DNA from: Streptococcus gallolyticus
Lineage (GTDB): Bacteria; Bacillota; Bacilli; Lactobacillales; Streptococcaceae
Length of the DNA: 38,342 nucleotides
Assembly (NCBI RefSeq): GCF_003337175.1
Contig: NZ_NETH01000018.1
Span: forward strand, 1 to 38,342
Direction of reading: 5' to 3'
In this document: piece by piece, positions 1 through 7,055 of the stretch
Numbering within the stretch: position 1 is the first letter of the stretch
Layout: every line of letters begins with the position of its first letter
The notes under the pieces: generated by a model
What the model saw: the letters and a program-made list of their open reading frames with translations, nothing else
Databases searched by the model: none
Told to the model about the DNA's origin: nothing
Position numbers and translations under genes: made by a program

Positions 1-525
1 GAAGATTTAGAGCAGATGATTCGAGAACTCGGACGTGAATATCAAGAACAAGTTAAACTGATTCAAACTGTGCCTGGTTTTAAAGAAGAACTATCTGCCC
101 TCAGAATTATCTCTGAAATTGGTGCCGATATGACTGTCTTTGATTCAGCTGGCAAACTCTGCTCATGGGCTGGACTTGTCCCTGCCAACAATGAAAGTGC
201 TGGAAAGAAATATTCAACTCGTATTTCCAAAGGTGGAAGATACCTCAAACCTTTTCTCGTGCAAATCGCTAACGCTGTTGTCAAGTCAGAGAAATACCCT
301 GAGTTTAGAAATAAATATCTCAAACTCAAGAAGCGCCGTGGGCATCGAAAGGCGATTATCGCTATTTGTCGCAGGCTTCTCGTTGCTATTTACCAAGTCC
401 TGCTAAAACAAGAAAACTATAATCCTGTTTTGCAAGGATTAACTGAAATCAGAAACCCAGACAAAACAATGTCTGTTAAAGACGCTATTCGCTTTGCACA
501 ACAACACGGATTCAACGTCAGTTAA
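1..525 (+). mobile_element. IS110-family transposase, 3' part (5' end outside window)
   Basis: The reading frame is open from base 1 and ends with TAA at 523-525, so only the C-terminal ~174 residues are visible. They match the IS116/IS110/IS902 C-terminal transposase domain: a helix-hairpin-helix-like 'VPGF' segment, then 'SWAGLVPANNESAGK' and a basic 'KLKKRRGHRKAIIAICRRLL' helix. In this family the protein is a DEDD recombinase guided by a bridge RNA from the element's own non-coding end; for IS110-group members that RNA is encoded on the 5' side, which is not in this window. The gene is convergent with trpD, whose stop codon lies 82 bp beyond. The element's right boundary should fall within 526-607 but cannot be fixed, because this family lacks clear terminal inverted repeats. 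Confidence 0.9.
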
Positions 526-607
526 TTTTTTAAAATCCGGTTGCAAGACCTCTTTTTAGTGTACTCAAAATTTGGGAAAACAATATCTTATTCAATTTTT
601 ACTCTTT

Positions 608-1612
608 TCAAACTTGCACCTCTTGTAATTGGCGAAGCTTAGCAAGGGCTGAACCGTTTGCAATCAACTGACGAGCAAGGGTAACACCTTCTTCTAAACT
701 ATCCACTTTTCCATTAGCGTAAAAGCCAAGCCCAGCATTCAATACCGTTGTTTCAAGGTAAGGACTAGGTTCATTTTGAAGAACACTCAGCAAAATCTCT
801 GCATTTTGCTTGGCATCTCCACCAACAATATCATCAAGTTCAACTTTTGGCATTTCAAGGTCTTGATAAGTAAACTGATGTTGGCTAATCTTGCCATTAT
901 CTAAAAGCGTATAGGTATTGGTACCATATAGCGCTGCTTCATCCATATTATTTGGACCAGTAATGATAATGGCACGTTTACGACCGAGTTTTTGCATAAC
1001 TTGCGCAGCCGTTTCTTGCAAATCTGCACGATACAAACCCATTAATTGAGTTTCAAGGTCAAGTGGATTTGCCAAAGGTCCAACAATATTCATAATCGTT
1101 GGGATTCCTAAAATTCTACGAGCCGGACCAATAAAACGCATAGCAGGAAGCATGGTTTGCGCAAAGATAAAAGCAACGCCAACTTCGTCTAGTGCTTTAG
1201 AAAGCGTCTCTGGTGAAGCTGTGATATTGATACCCAATTCTTCGAGGACATCGGCAGATCCTGATTTTGATGAAACCGAACGATTTCCAAATTTAGCCAT
1301 GCGGATACCACCTGCTGCTAGAATAAAGCAAGCTGTTGTTGAAATGTTAAAACTGTAAGATTGATCACCGCCTGTGCCACAATTACACATGGCGTCGTCA
1401 AATACTTGCGGTAAATCGACCGCATGACTTTTAAGCGCACGTACAATTCCAGTAATTTCAGAAGGCGTTTCTCCCTTAACCTTAAGCCCCATGAGAAAAG
1501 CTGCAATCTCGCTTTCTGAGACATCATTATTTAAAATGCCATCAAAAAGTGCCTCAACTTGTTCTTCGGATAAATCTTCTCTGTTAGCAATTTGATTAAA
1601 AAGTTCTTTCAT
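608..1612 (-). CDS. trpD: Anthranilate phosphoribosyltransferase
   Basis: TrpD transfers phosphoribosyl from PRPP to anthranilate, the second step of tryptophan synthesis from chorismate. The 334-residue product is full length for the family. The PRPP-binding glycine motif GTGGD is at residues 79-83, followed by the conserved 'KFGNRSVSSKSGSADVLE' segment. It lies 14 bp downstream of trpG in the same operon. The expected next genes (trpC, trpF, trpB, trpA) do not follow: the IS110 element begins within ~80 bp of the stop codon. The rest of the pathway must be beyond the element, elsewhere, or lost. Confidence 0.97.
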   Translation of the reverse strand: MKELFNQIANREDLSEEQVEALFDGILNNDVSESEIAAFLMGLKVKGETPSEITGIVRALKSHAVDLPQVFDDAMCNCGTGGDQSYSFNISTTACFILAAGGIRMAKFGNRSVSSKSGSADVLEELGINITASPETLSKALDEVGVAFIFAQTMLPAMRFIGPARRILGIPTIMNIVGPLANPLDLETQLMGLYRADLQETAAQVMQKLGRKRAIIITGPNNMDEAALYGTNTYTLLDNGKISQHQFTYQDLEMPKVELDDIVGGDAKQNAEILLSVLQNEPSPYLETTVLNAGLGFYANGKVDSLEEGVTLARQLIANGSALAKLRQLQEVQV

Positions 1613-1626
1613 TGTTTTTCCTCGCT

Positions 1627-2196
1627 TTATTTCTCAACAACCAATCGCACAAAGTTTTTAATCATTTGAAGCCCGTCTGGTGAGCCAATACTTTCTGGGT
1701 GAAATTGAAGCCCATAGATTGGCAAGTTCTTGTGTTGAATTGCCATAATTTCTTGGTCGTCCGTTGTTTTTGCCACGATCTCAAACTCTTCTGGCATCTC
1801 CGTCACAACAATCGAATGATAACGCATAATTGGTAATTTATTTGCTAGATTTGAAAAAACGGGTGATTCTGCCAAGAGCTCAATATCGCTTTGCTTGCCA
1901 TGCATGACATTTTTAGCCAAGCCGAGCTTTCCACCAAAGGTTTCAGCAATCGCTTGATGCCCAAGACAAATTCCTAAAATAGGTTTCACTCCAGCAAATA
2001 AACGAATCATTTCTTCCAATTTTCCAGCATCAGCTGGCCAACCAGGACCTGGTGATAAAACAAGCGCATCAGCTGTTTGAGCAGCTGCTTCCAATGCCAC
2101 ATCATCATTTCGCAACACTTGAACGTCTGAAAAAGTTCCCAAATATTGTGCTAGGTTATAGGTAAAAGAATCATAATTATCAATTAGTAAAATCAT
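1627..2196 (-). CDS. trpG: Anthranilate synthase component II (glutamine amidotransferase)
   Basis: TrpG releases ammonia from glutamine for the TrpE half of anthranilate synthase. The 189-residue protein is a class I amidotransferase: nucleophile Cys77 in 'LGICLGHQ', and His166/Glu168 in 'QFHPES' complete the triad. Its ATG overlaps the trpE TGA by 4 bp (ATGA), a typical translationally coupled pair. It could also serve 4-amino-4-deoxychorismate synthase, since TrpG and PabA are close homologues, but position inside the trp operon favours anthranilate synthase. Confidence 0.96.
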   Translation of the reverse strand: MILLIDNYDSFTYNLAQYLGTFSDVQVLRNDDVALEAAAQTADALVLSPGPGWPADAGKLEEMIRLFAGVKPILGICLGHQAIAETFGGKLGLAKNVMHGKQSDIELLAESPVFSNLANKLPIMRYHSIVVTEMPEEFEIVAKTTDDQEIMAIQHKNLPIYGLQFHPESIGSPDGLQMIKNFVRLVVEK

Positions 2197-3548
2197 TGGC
2201 TATCCCCTATTCGTGTCATCGCTTTAGCTTTATTAATCGTTTCGTAAAATTCATTTTCTGCTACGCTATCATAAACAATTCCTGCTCCTGCTTGCACGTA
2301 AGCTTTTTGATTTTTGAGAATCATTGTCCGAATCGCAATGGCAAAATCCATATCACCAGTTGCCGAAAGATAACCAATCGCTCCCGCATAAACGCCACGC
2401 TTTTCTTCTTCCAATTCGTAAATGCGTTTCATGGCACGAATTTTCGGCGCGCCTGATACAGTACCAGCTGGTAAAGTCGTTTTCAAAGCATCAATACTTT
2501 GCACATCTGGTAGCAATTGCCCCTTAACCACGCTCGTCAAATGCATGACATAACGGAAATACTCAACTTCCATGTATTTCGTCACCTTGACCGTACCGTT
2601 TTGAGAAATTCTTCCAATATCATTTCGTCCTAAATCCACTAGCATACGGTGCTCAGCTGTTTCTTTGATGTCAGCTTGCAAGTCTTTAGCTAGTGCAGCA
2701 TCTTCAGCATCGTTTGCCCCTCTTGGACGTGTGCCTGCAATCGGATTTGTAGTGACTTCGCCATTTTTCACAGAAACCAAACTTTCTGGGCTTGCGCCAA
2801 TAATCTGATAATCGCCAAAATCATAGAAATAGAGATAATTTGACGGATTTGTCACGCGCAAATTGCGATAGTAATCAAGCGGGTCACCCTCAAACGGGCT
2901 TGAGAAACGTTGACTAAGCACGCATTGGAACATATCTCCCTCACGAATCAGTTTCTTAGCCGTGTCAACCATCTGTTCAAATTTTTCTTTTTCAATATGG
3001 TGCTTGAAGGTTAAGGAATATAATTCCTGTGGAGAAAATTCATTTGGCGCTTGTGTTTGCAAATCTTTGACGACCTTACCAAGCGCTTGACGTGTCGCAT
3101 CATTGTCACGATGACTGTAAATATTATCTTCAACCACGTAAACTTTTTCTGTCTTATGATCAAAAATCACATAAGACTCGTAAACAAAGAAATGCATATC
3201 TGGCGTTCCAATAGTATCCTCAGGAATGTCTCCGATATTTTCATAAAGGCTAATCATGTCATAACCGACAAAACCAATCGCACCGCCACCAAAAGGCAGA
3301 TCAGTAGCTTCTCCTTTGACCGTTACATGATTAAGATAATCAAGTGGGTCACCAGTAATGACTTGACCATTTTCGGTTAACTCGCCATTTTCATATTTGA
3401 TTTCAAAAACGGGATTATAAGCCACGATTGAAAAACGCGCATTTTCTTTTTCTCGTGGAATTGATTCAAGAATAACCTTATGCTCACCTTGAACTCGCAT
3501 ATAAGCAAGAATAGGTGTTAAAGTATCAGCAGTTAAAATTTTTCGCAT
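2193..3548 (-). CDS. trpE: Anthranilate synthase component I
   Basis: TrpE converts chorismate and ammonia to anthranilate, the committed step to tryptophan. The 451-residue protein has the N-terminal anthranilate synthase domain, then the chorismate-binding domain with 'QCVLSQRF', 'IAGTRPRG' and 'LPAGTVSGAPKIRAM'. An N-terminal 'LESIPREKENARFS' stretch resembles the tryptophan feedback site of TrpE proteins, where L-E-S is a known signature. It follows the chorismate mutase gene by 13 bp and overlaps trpG by 4 bp. Expression should depend on the two upstream T-boxes. Confidence 0.96.
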   Translation of the reverse strand: MRKILTADTLTPILAYMRVQGEHKVILESIPREKENARFSIVAYNPVFEIKYENGELTENGQVITGDPLDYLNHVTVKGEATDLPFGGGAIGFVGYDMISLYENIGDIPEDTIGTPDMHFFVYESYVIFDHKTEKVYVVEDNIYSHRDNDATRQALGKVVKDLQTQAPNEFSPQELYSLTFKHHIEKEKFEQMVDTAKKLIREGDMFQCVLSQRFSSPFEGDPLDYYRNLRVTNPSNYLYFYDFGDYQIIGASPESLVSVKNGEVTTNPIAGTRPRGANDAEDAALAKDLQADIKETAEHRMLVDLGRNDIGRISQNGTVKVTKYMEVEYFRYVMHLTSVVKGQLLPDVQSIDALKTTLPAGTVSGAPKIRAMKRIYELEEEKRGVYAGAIGYLSATGDMDFAIAIRTMILKNQKAYVQAGAGIVYDSVAENEFYETINKAKAMTRIGDSQ

Positions 3549-3561
3549 AAAAAACTCTTTT

Positions 3562-3849
3562 CTATTTTTTTGACTGACTATTTACTTCTGTCTCTAACGC
3601 TATAAACGCTCCAATCATCGTTCGCCAGATAGCTTCTGCAACGCGAGGAGATAAATTTGCTGCTCGTGCACGCTCGCAACAATTTCTAATGACTTCTTCA
3701 ACACGTTCTTGTGCATTTACCGCTTGAAGGTCATTTTTAGGTTTTAAGAGTCCCGCTTCTTCAACTAAGCGCTGTCGCTTAGCTAAATATATGATTAAGT
3801 GTTCGTCTATCTTATCTATTTCTTGACGAACTGTTGCTAAATCTTTCAT
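3562..3849 (-). CDS. Chorismate mutase, AroQ type
   Basis: This enzyme rearranges chorismate to prephenate, the branch towards Phe and Tyr. The 95-residue all-helical AroQ fold is evident: 'LATVRQEIDKIDEHLIIYLA' is the first helix with the conserved R and D residues, and 'QERVEEVIRNCCERARAANL' is the second. The ATG at 3849 is chosen because GGAGGAG precedes it by 6 bases; a TTG 24 bases upstream lies in the T-box terminator U-tract and cannot be the start. It is the first gene of the trp operon. A prephenate-branch enzyme under a tryptophan T-box is slightly odd and may balance the use of chorismate. Confidence 0.9.
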   Translation of the reverse strand: MKDLATVRQEIDKIDEHLIIYLAKRQRLVEEAGLLKPKNDLQAVNAQERVEEVIRNCCERARAANLSPRVAEAIWRTMIGAFIALETEVNSQSKK

Positions 3850-3871
3850 TATCTCTCCTCCATTTTTAAAC

Positions 3872-4095
3872 AAAAAAACCTCACACAGAAAAAACTTCTG
3901 TGTGAGGGCGTCTAAAGCTAGTTAGCGCGGTGCCACCTCATTTAACGAAAAATAAGTTTCGTCATCTCTATCTCCTCCAACAAGGAGCTGCACGATAAGG
4001 GGTGCCTACCTGAAGCGTACCATTAATTCTCAACTCATCATCAGCGTTTGCTTCACCTTGTTTTTAAGAAATCTTTTCACAGTTTGCTACCTAAC
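3872..4095 (-). promoter_or_regulatory. Second (downstream) T-box leader of the trp operon
   Basis: The T-box antiterminator sequence (reverse complement at 3924-3938, GGTGGCACCGCGC on the RNA strand) is followed by an intrinsic terminator with a 12-bp stem and seven U (3872-3908). The UGGC of the T-box would pair with a GCCA tRNA end, agreeing with the G73 of tRNA-Trp. The Stem I region is shorter and diverged from the first copy. At the position aligned with the first copy's UGG specifier it reads UGA (4038-4040). It ends 23 bases before the chorismate mutase ATG. Confidence 0.88.
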
Positions 4096-4110
4096 TCACT
4101 TATGCTAAAC

Positions 4111-4366
4111 AAAAAAACCTCACACAGAAAAAAACTTCTGTGTGAGGACGTCTAATCTATTAGCGCGGTGCCACCTCAATTTAACGGAAAATCATACTCC
4201 GTCATCTCTATCTCCTCTAACAAGGAGCTGCACGATAAGGGGTGCTCACCTGAAAACTATTTCTTATCTTCAACAATATACCATCAGCCCAATTTCACAA
4301 CTACCTGCTACCCGTTCACAGCAACCACGGGCTTCCTGTAAGCAAATCCTTGTTACTTTCTGATTG
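4111..4366 (-). promoter_or_regulatory. First (promoter-proximal) T-box leader, tryptophan-type
   Basis: A complete T-box riboswitch: an AGTA motif early in Stem I, a candidate specifier UGG (Trp) at 4281-4283 preceded by GA, the T-box sequence at 4162-4176 containing UGGC (complementary to the GCCA end of tRNA-Trp), and an intrinsic terminator at 4111-4147. Uncharged tRNA-Trp should stabilise the antiterminator and allow read-through. The terminator stem and antiterminator are nearly identical to the second copy, so the pair probably arose by duplication. Confidence 0.9.
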
Positions 4367-4372
4367 ATTAAC

Positions 4373-4401
4373 ATTATACCCACCGTCTTTCTCCTTGTCA
4401 A
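4373..4401 (-). promoter_or_regulatory. Promoter of the T-box/trp operon
   Basis: On the minus strand there is TTGACA (4396-4401), exactly 17 bp, then TATAAT (4373-4378). Both hexamers are perfect sigma-A consensus. Transcription would start near 4366, just before the first T-box. Confidence 0.9.
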
Positions 4402-4515
4402 GCATTTTTTTGCGAATGTATGTGGTAAAATTTTTTAGAATGCTCATTATCGCTTGAAAAGGAGAACTTATGAACCGAGCTGATAAAAAAGACTGAACAT
4501 TTTTCTTGCTCAGCC

Positions 4516-4544
4516 TTGACAGTAATACATTTATTCTGTATCAT
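4516..4544 (+). promoter_or_regulatory. Promoter of the plus-strand small RNA
   Basis: TTGACA and TATCAT are separated by 17 bp. It faces the minus-strand promoter at 4638-4666, about 95 bp away. Confidence 0.65.
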
Positions 4545-4550
4545 TAACTA

Positions 4551-4618
4551 AAGACTGAGTAAGAAGGGTTGGTTCTTACTCGGTAAGGCGGAGGTGTTGA
4601 CGCACTATCCGTCTTTTT
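4551..4618 (+). ncRNA. Predicted ~68-nt small RNA, plus strand of an antisense pair
   Basis: A promoter TTGACA (4516-4521), 17 bp, TATCAT (4539-4544) points right. The RNA would start near 4551. It forms a perfect 9-bp hairpin (4557-4565 with 4573-4581) with loop GGGUUGG, then an intrinsic terminator (4587-4613 stem, U-run 4614-4618). The loop includes UUGG, which fits the YUNR U-turn motif found in many antisense RNA recognition loops. The RNA lies wholly within the opposing transcript. No convincing ORF is present. Confidence 0.6.
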
Positions 4619-4637
4619 ATTCGTTTATTTTACGTAA

Positions 4638-4666
4638 ATTATAGCACACCCACACTTACAACGCAA
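4638..4666 (-). promoter_or_regulatory. Promoter of the minus-strand small RNA
   Basis: TTGCGT and TATAAT are separated by 17 bp on the minus strand. There is no protein-coding start within 150 bp downstream that has a ribosome-binding site. Confidence 0.65.
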
Positions 4667-4728
4667 GTGCTTTTAGTAAAAAGTGTAGCACGAAAAGCCC
4701 TTTTTCAAGGGTATTTTTCAAATCCTAA

Positions 4729-5475
4729 CTAATTTCTTAGTGTCGTGAACAACCCATGTATTTTCGCTTGTGGTAATTGCGATGGACTTTGGTCTTCTTT
4801 TAACCAGTCTGAAATAGATTGACTTTCTAAGGCCTCATATTTGGCATACTCATCTCGCCAGGAACCCAAAAAGAGGTTATACAATTCACCTTTGTCTACT
4901 AGAAGAATCATCTGTGTCATGGTCTCTGCTCCCTGCTTCGTCCAATACATCCCACGATGTTTCATTCGATACGTTATTTTACGATGCTGGGTCTCCATGA
5001 CGCCAATACCAGCATGTGAAAAGCCTCTTAGAGGGGCTGGCTTGGTATATTGAAAACTCTGCAATAATTTCTTCTTAAAGGAGTGAAAGACCTCTAATTC
5101 AGCTTCTGTTGCTAACAAACTTTCTGTTGTATCCAACACTGACCGTAAAGCTTGTTTATCATGCTGATAGGCAGCCTGATAAGCTTGTTCCAACAATTCT
5201 TCTGGGTAGGATTTAAAAAAAGTGTTGAGTTTCTGATTCACATGATACTCATCCCAGAAGTGTTCATGACGCTTAACTTTCAAGGCTTTGGCAATCTCTT
5301 TAAAAACATAGGGTGTATAGCCATGTCCACCGTCTGAATTTGTGATGAGAACAGTATTGTCATCTATGTCAAAATGATTATGTAAGTAGTCTAAAACCTG
5401 TTCACGAGTTTGGCGATTATCCAGTGAGATGAACTCTTGCTTATCTTGCAACTCAAAACGCTTACTGCCAATTTT
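4729..5475 (-). pseudogene. ISLre2-family (UPF0236) transposase remnant, C-terminal half
   Basis: About 249 codons remain open (stop codon upstream at 5476-5478). The sequence has the ISLre2/UPF0236 features 'ITNSDGGHGYTP' with its catalytic Asp, 'HFWDEYHVNQKL' and 'GMYWTKQGAETM'. Full-length family members are roughly 450 residues, so the N-terminal half is missing. The reading frame has no proper start: upstream of the conserved block it runs 'IGSKRFELQ' into a stop. It is a dead fragment. It lies between the small-RNA pair and the two exported-protein genes and may mark the edge of an acquired segment. Confidence 0.85.
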
Positions 5476-5541
5476 TCAACAACGTTAATCTATGTCAAAA
5501 GATATGCTATAAATACAACAAAAAATCTATTCATATACAGT

Positions 5542-5572
5542 AAAATGCACTAGTAAGACTAATGCATTTTAT
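5542..5572 (-). terminator. Intrinsic terminator after the exported-protein pair
   Basis: A 12-bp stem (5542-5553 with 5559-5570) is flanked by A and T runs, so it could act in both directions. It lies about 65 bp past the 5638 gene. Confidence 0.6.
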
Positions 5573-5637
5573 TCTATACCTAATTGATTGATGATATCTC
5601 GCTCATCTTAACTGAGGTATCATTTATTAATTTTACC

Positions 5638-6033
5638 CTATTCTAGAGCTTCATACAAAGCCTCTTTCAGTTCACCAACAGTTGTTGCTTTTGGTGAATC
5701 TAAACTTAGTTCTTCAACAACATTACCGTTTTCATCATAGGTTTTGGATACTGCATGATTATCAGTAGTAGAACAGAATAACCCACCTTCAGAATCTGCA
5801 ATAATTTTAGTATCATCACTAACATTTCTAGCATCCATGGCTTCAAACATTTCATCAATATAATCTTTCGTGAAATATTCCTTCCCTTGATAACTGTCAA
5901 CTATTTTTTTAATAGTATAATTTGTTTTTTCTTGTGGTACTTCTGATACTGCAGTAGCTTCAACATTATATATTGCTAAAGCTCCAATAACTAGTGTAAT
6001 AAATCCTAATATAGACAATACTTTTTTTAACAT
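5638..6033 (-). CDS. Small exported or membrane-anchored protein, unknown function
   Basis: The ATG at 6033 is chosen because GAGG precedes it by 6 bases; a TTG 12 bases upstream has no such site. The product has 131 residues. A basic start 'MLKKVLSILGF' and a hydrophobic segment to about residue 24 make a signal peptide or single anchor. The rest is acidic and hydrophilic with no motif I recognise. The gene begins 8 bp after the stop of the 220-residue exported protein upstream, so the two form an operon and may act together. Confidence 0.7.
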   Translation of the reverse strand: MLKKVLSILGFITLVIGALAIYNVEATAVSEVPQEKTNYTIKKIVDSYQGKEYFTKDYIDEMFEAMDARNVSDDTKIIADSEGGLFCSTTDNHAVSKTYDENGNVVEELSLDSPKATTVGELKEALYEALE

Positions 6034-6041
6034 CTTTTTCC

Positions 6042-6704
6042 TCAAATATTATCAACTACGTAATATGTTCCCACTACTGGATTATAAGTATAATAGTACA
6101 ACGGATAGCCATAACGACTCAACACATATATTCTCGTGCCTCTATATAAAAGGGTACCCGTAGGAGTTCCTCCTAATGTTCTAGTTGCCTCATTATAGTC
6201 CCCAACACGTCCATCATCATTAAATGTCTGCCACGCTAAATAAGCACCTGTGCCATCTGCTGGTTTAAATCCTAGACCAGAAAAACGCCACCCAGTACCA
6301 CTAAAAGCTGCCGAACGATAGACCTCTCCACTTCGCAAAACTTTAGCCGTAGCAGATGGTGCAGCCGCCCTCGTCATCGGAACTTCTGGAATCACACTAA
6401 CAGAAGTGACAAATTCTTTAGTTTGATACTCATCTTTTAGCCGACCAACTGTAGCTACATAACCCTGATTTTGTGCAGCCTCTTCATTAGAAAAAACATA
6501 TCCTTGATTAACATTAAAAATAATCCCACCGTCAGGCAATGCCACTACAGTCTGATTATCACTTAATCCTTCAAACTCTGTATTTATTTGCTCCTGTGTT
6601 AAAGTATAAGTAACCTCGCTCTCCAAAGCAAAAGCCGAATTAGTTCCGAATAGTAAAAACAATACATTAAAAGAAAAAACTGTTGTAAATAATATCTTTT
6701 TCAT
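6042..6704 (-). CDS. Secreted protein with Sec signal peptide, unknown function
   Basis: A 220-residue protein with a clear signal peptide ('MKKILFTTVFSFNVLFLLFG', likely cut after Ala-Phe-Ala near residue 26). The mature part has two regions. The first (about 30-110) is a mixed domain rich in Gln/Asn. The C-terminal ~95 residues are rich in Gly, Tyr and Arg: 'SGTGWRFSGLGF' and several YGYP/YYYTY-like aromatic runs, suggesting a small beta-rich extracellular domain. I do not recognise the family. It is first in a two-gene operon with a strong promoter and a ~160-nt leader. Confidence 0.75.
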   Translation of the reverse strand: MKKILFTTVFSFNVLFLLFGTNSAFALESEVTYTLTQEQINTEFEGLSDNQTVVALPDGGIIFNVNQGYVFSNEEAAQNQGYVATVGRLKDEYQTKEFVTSVSVIPEVPMTRAAAPSATAKVLRSGEVYRSAAFSGTGWRFSGLGFKPADGTGAYLAWQTFNDDGRVGDYNEATRTLGGTPTGTLLYRGTRIYVLSRYGYPLYYYTYNPVVGTYYVVDNI

Positions 6705-6870
6705 AACAAATCACACTTTCCTAAGTTTTTTTTAAGTAAATGATTCAAATTTAATTAAAGTAGTTACAAAATATTGTTTCCGTTATTCTCCCTTTCTATG
6801 CAACGACTTTAAGTTAAATAATAGCCAAATAATAATGTTTCTTTCAACATATAAACTTTTCCCAAAGTTT

Positions 6871-6899
6871 ATTATACCACTTTTATTTTTAATCGTCAA
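6871..6899 (-). promoter_or_regulatory. Promoter of the exported-protein operon
   Basis: TTGACG (6894-6899), 17 bp, TATAAT (6871-6876) on the minus strand. Transcription would begin near 6864, giving a ~160-nt untranslated leader. The rest of 6705-6983 is AT-rich and shows no other feature to me. Confidence 0.75.
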
Positions 6900-6983
6900 C
6901 AATTATTGTAATAACGAATTTTCTAAAAAATACAACATTTTTCACCAAAATATACGTTTTTAGCCACTAAAAAGAGCTTTAAT

Positions 6984-7042
6984 GTGAAAAAATATCTCTA
7001 AGCTACTCGTCATCCGTATTTTCAGACTAAAAGCTTAGAGAT
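6984..7042 (-). terminator. Terminator after the DUF998 gene
   Basis: An 11-bp perfect stem (6994-7004 with 7032-7042) has a 27-nt loop and a U-rich tail on the minus strand, 14 bp past the DUF998 stop codon. Confidence 0.7.
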
Positions 7043-7055
7043 GATGTTAAAAAGA

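Larger units (their letters stand above)
4484..4632 (-). ncRNA. Predicted ~150-nt small RNA, minus strand of an antisense pair
   Basis: A minus-strand promoter TTGCGT (4661-4666), 17 bp, TATAAT (4638-4643) would start an RNA near 4632. It ends at an intrinsic terminator with a 9-bp stem between 4491 and 4515 and six U at 4485-4490. It is fully complementary to the 68-nt plus-strand RNA. I found no ORF with a ribosome-binding site in it. The arrangement recalls convergent type I toxin-antitoxin loci such as par/Fst, but no Fst-like toxin is visible. An 8-codon plus-strand ORF with a good AAAAGGAG site (4470-4496) overlaps its terminator region and could be a remnant. Confidence 0.55.

Noticed and set aside
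3850..3873. A longer chorismate mutase starting at a TTG at 3873.
   Set aside because: That codon is inside the U-tract of the T-box terminator; the ATG at 3849 has a strong GGAGG.
3872..4176. The near-identical T-box segments as a mobile or CRISPR-like repeat.
   Set aside because: They carry antiterminator and terminator elements in the correct order before an amino-acid operon; this is a duplicated riboswitch.
4470..4496. An 8-codon plus-strand ORF with a good ribosome-binding site as a leader peptide or toxin.
   Set aside because: No clear promoter with correct spacing precedes it and it is too short to judge; mentioned only as a possible remnant.
4470..4632. An Fst-type toxin gene within the small-RNA pair.
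   Set aside because: No 25-35 codon ORF with a hydrophobic segment and RBS is present in either RNA.
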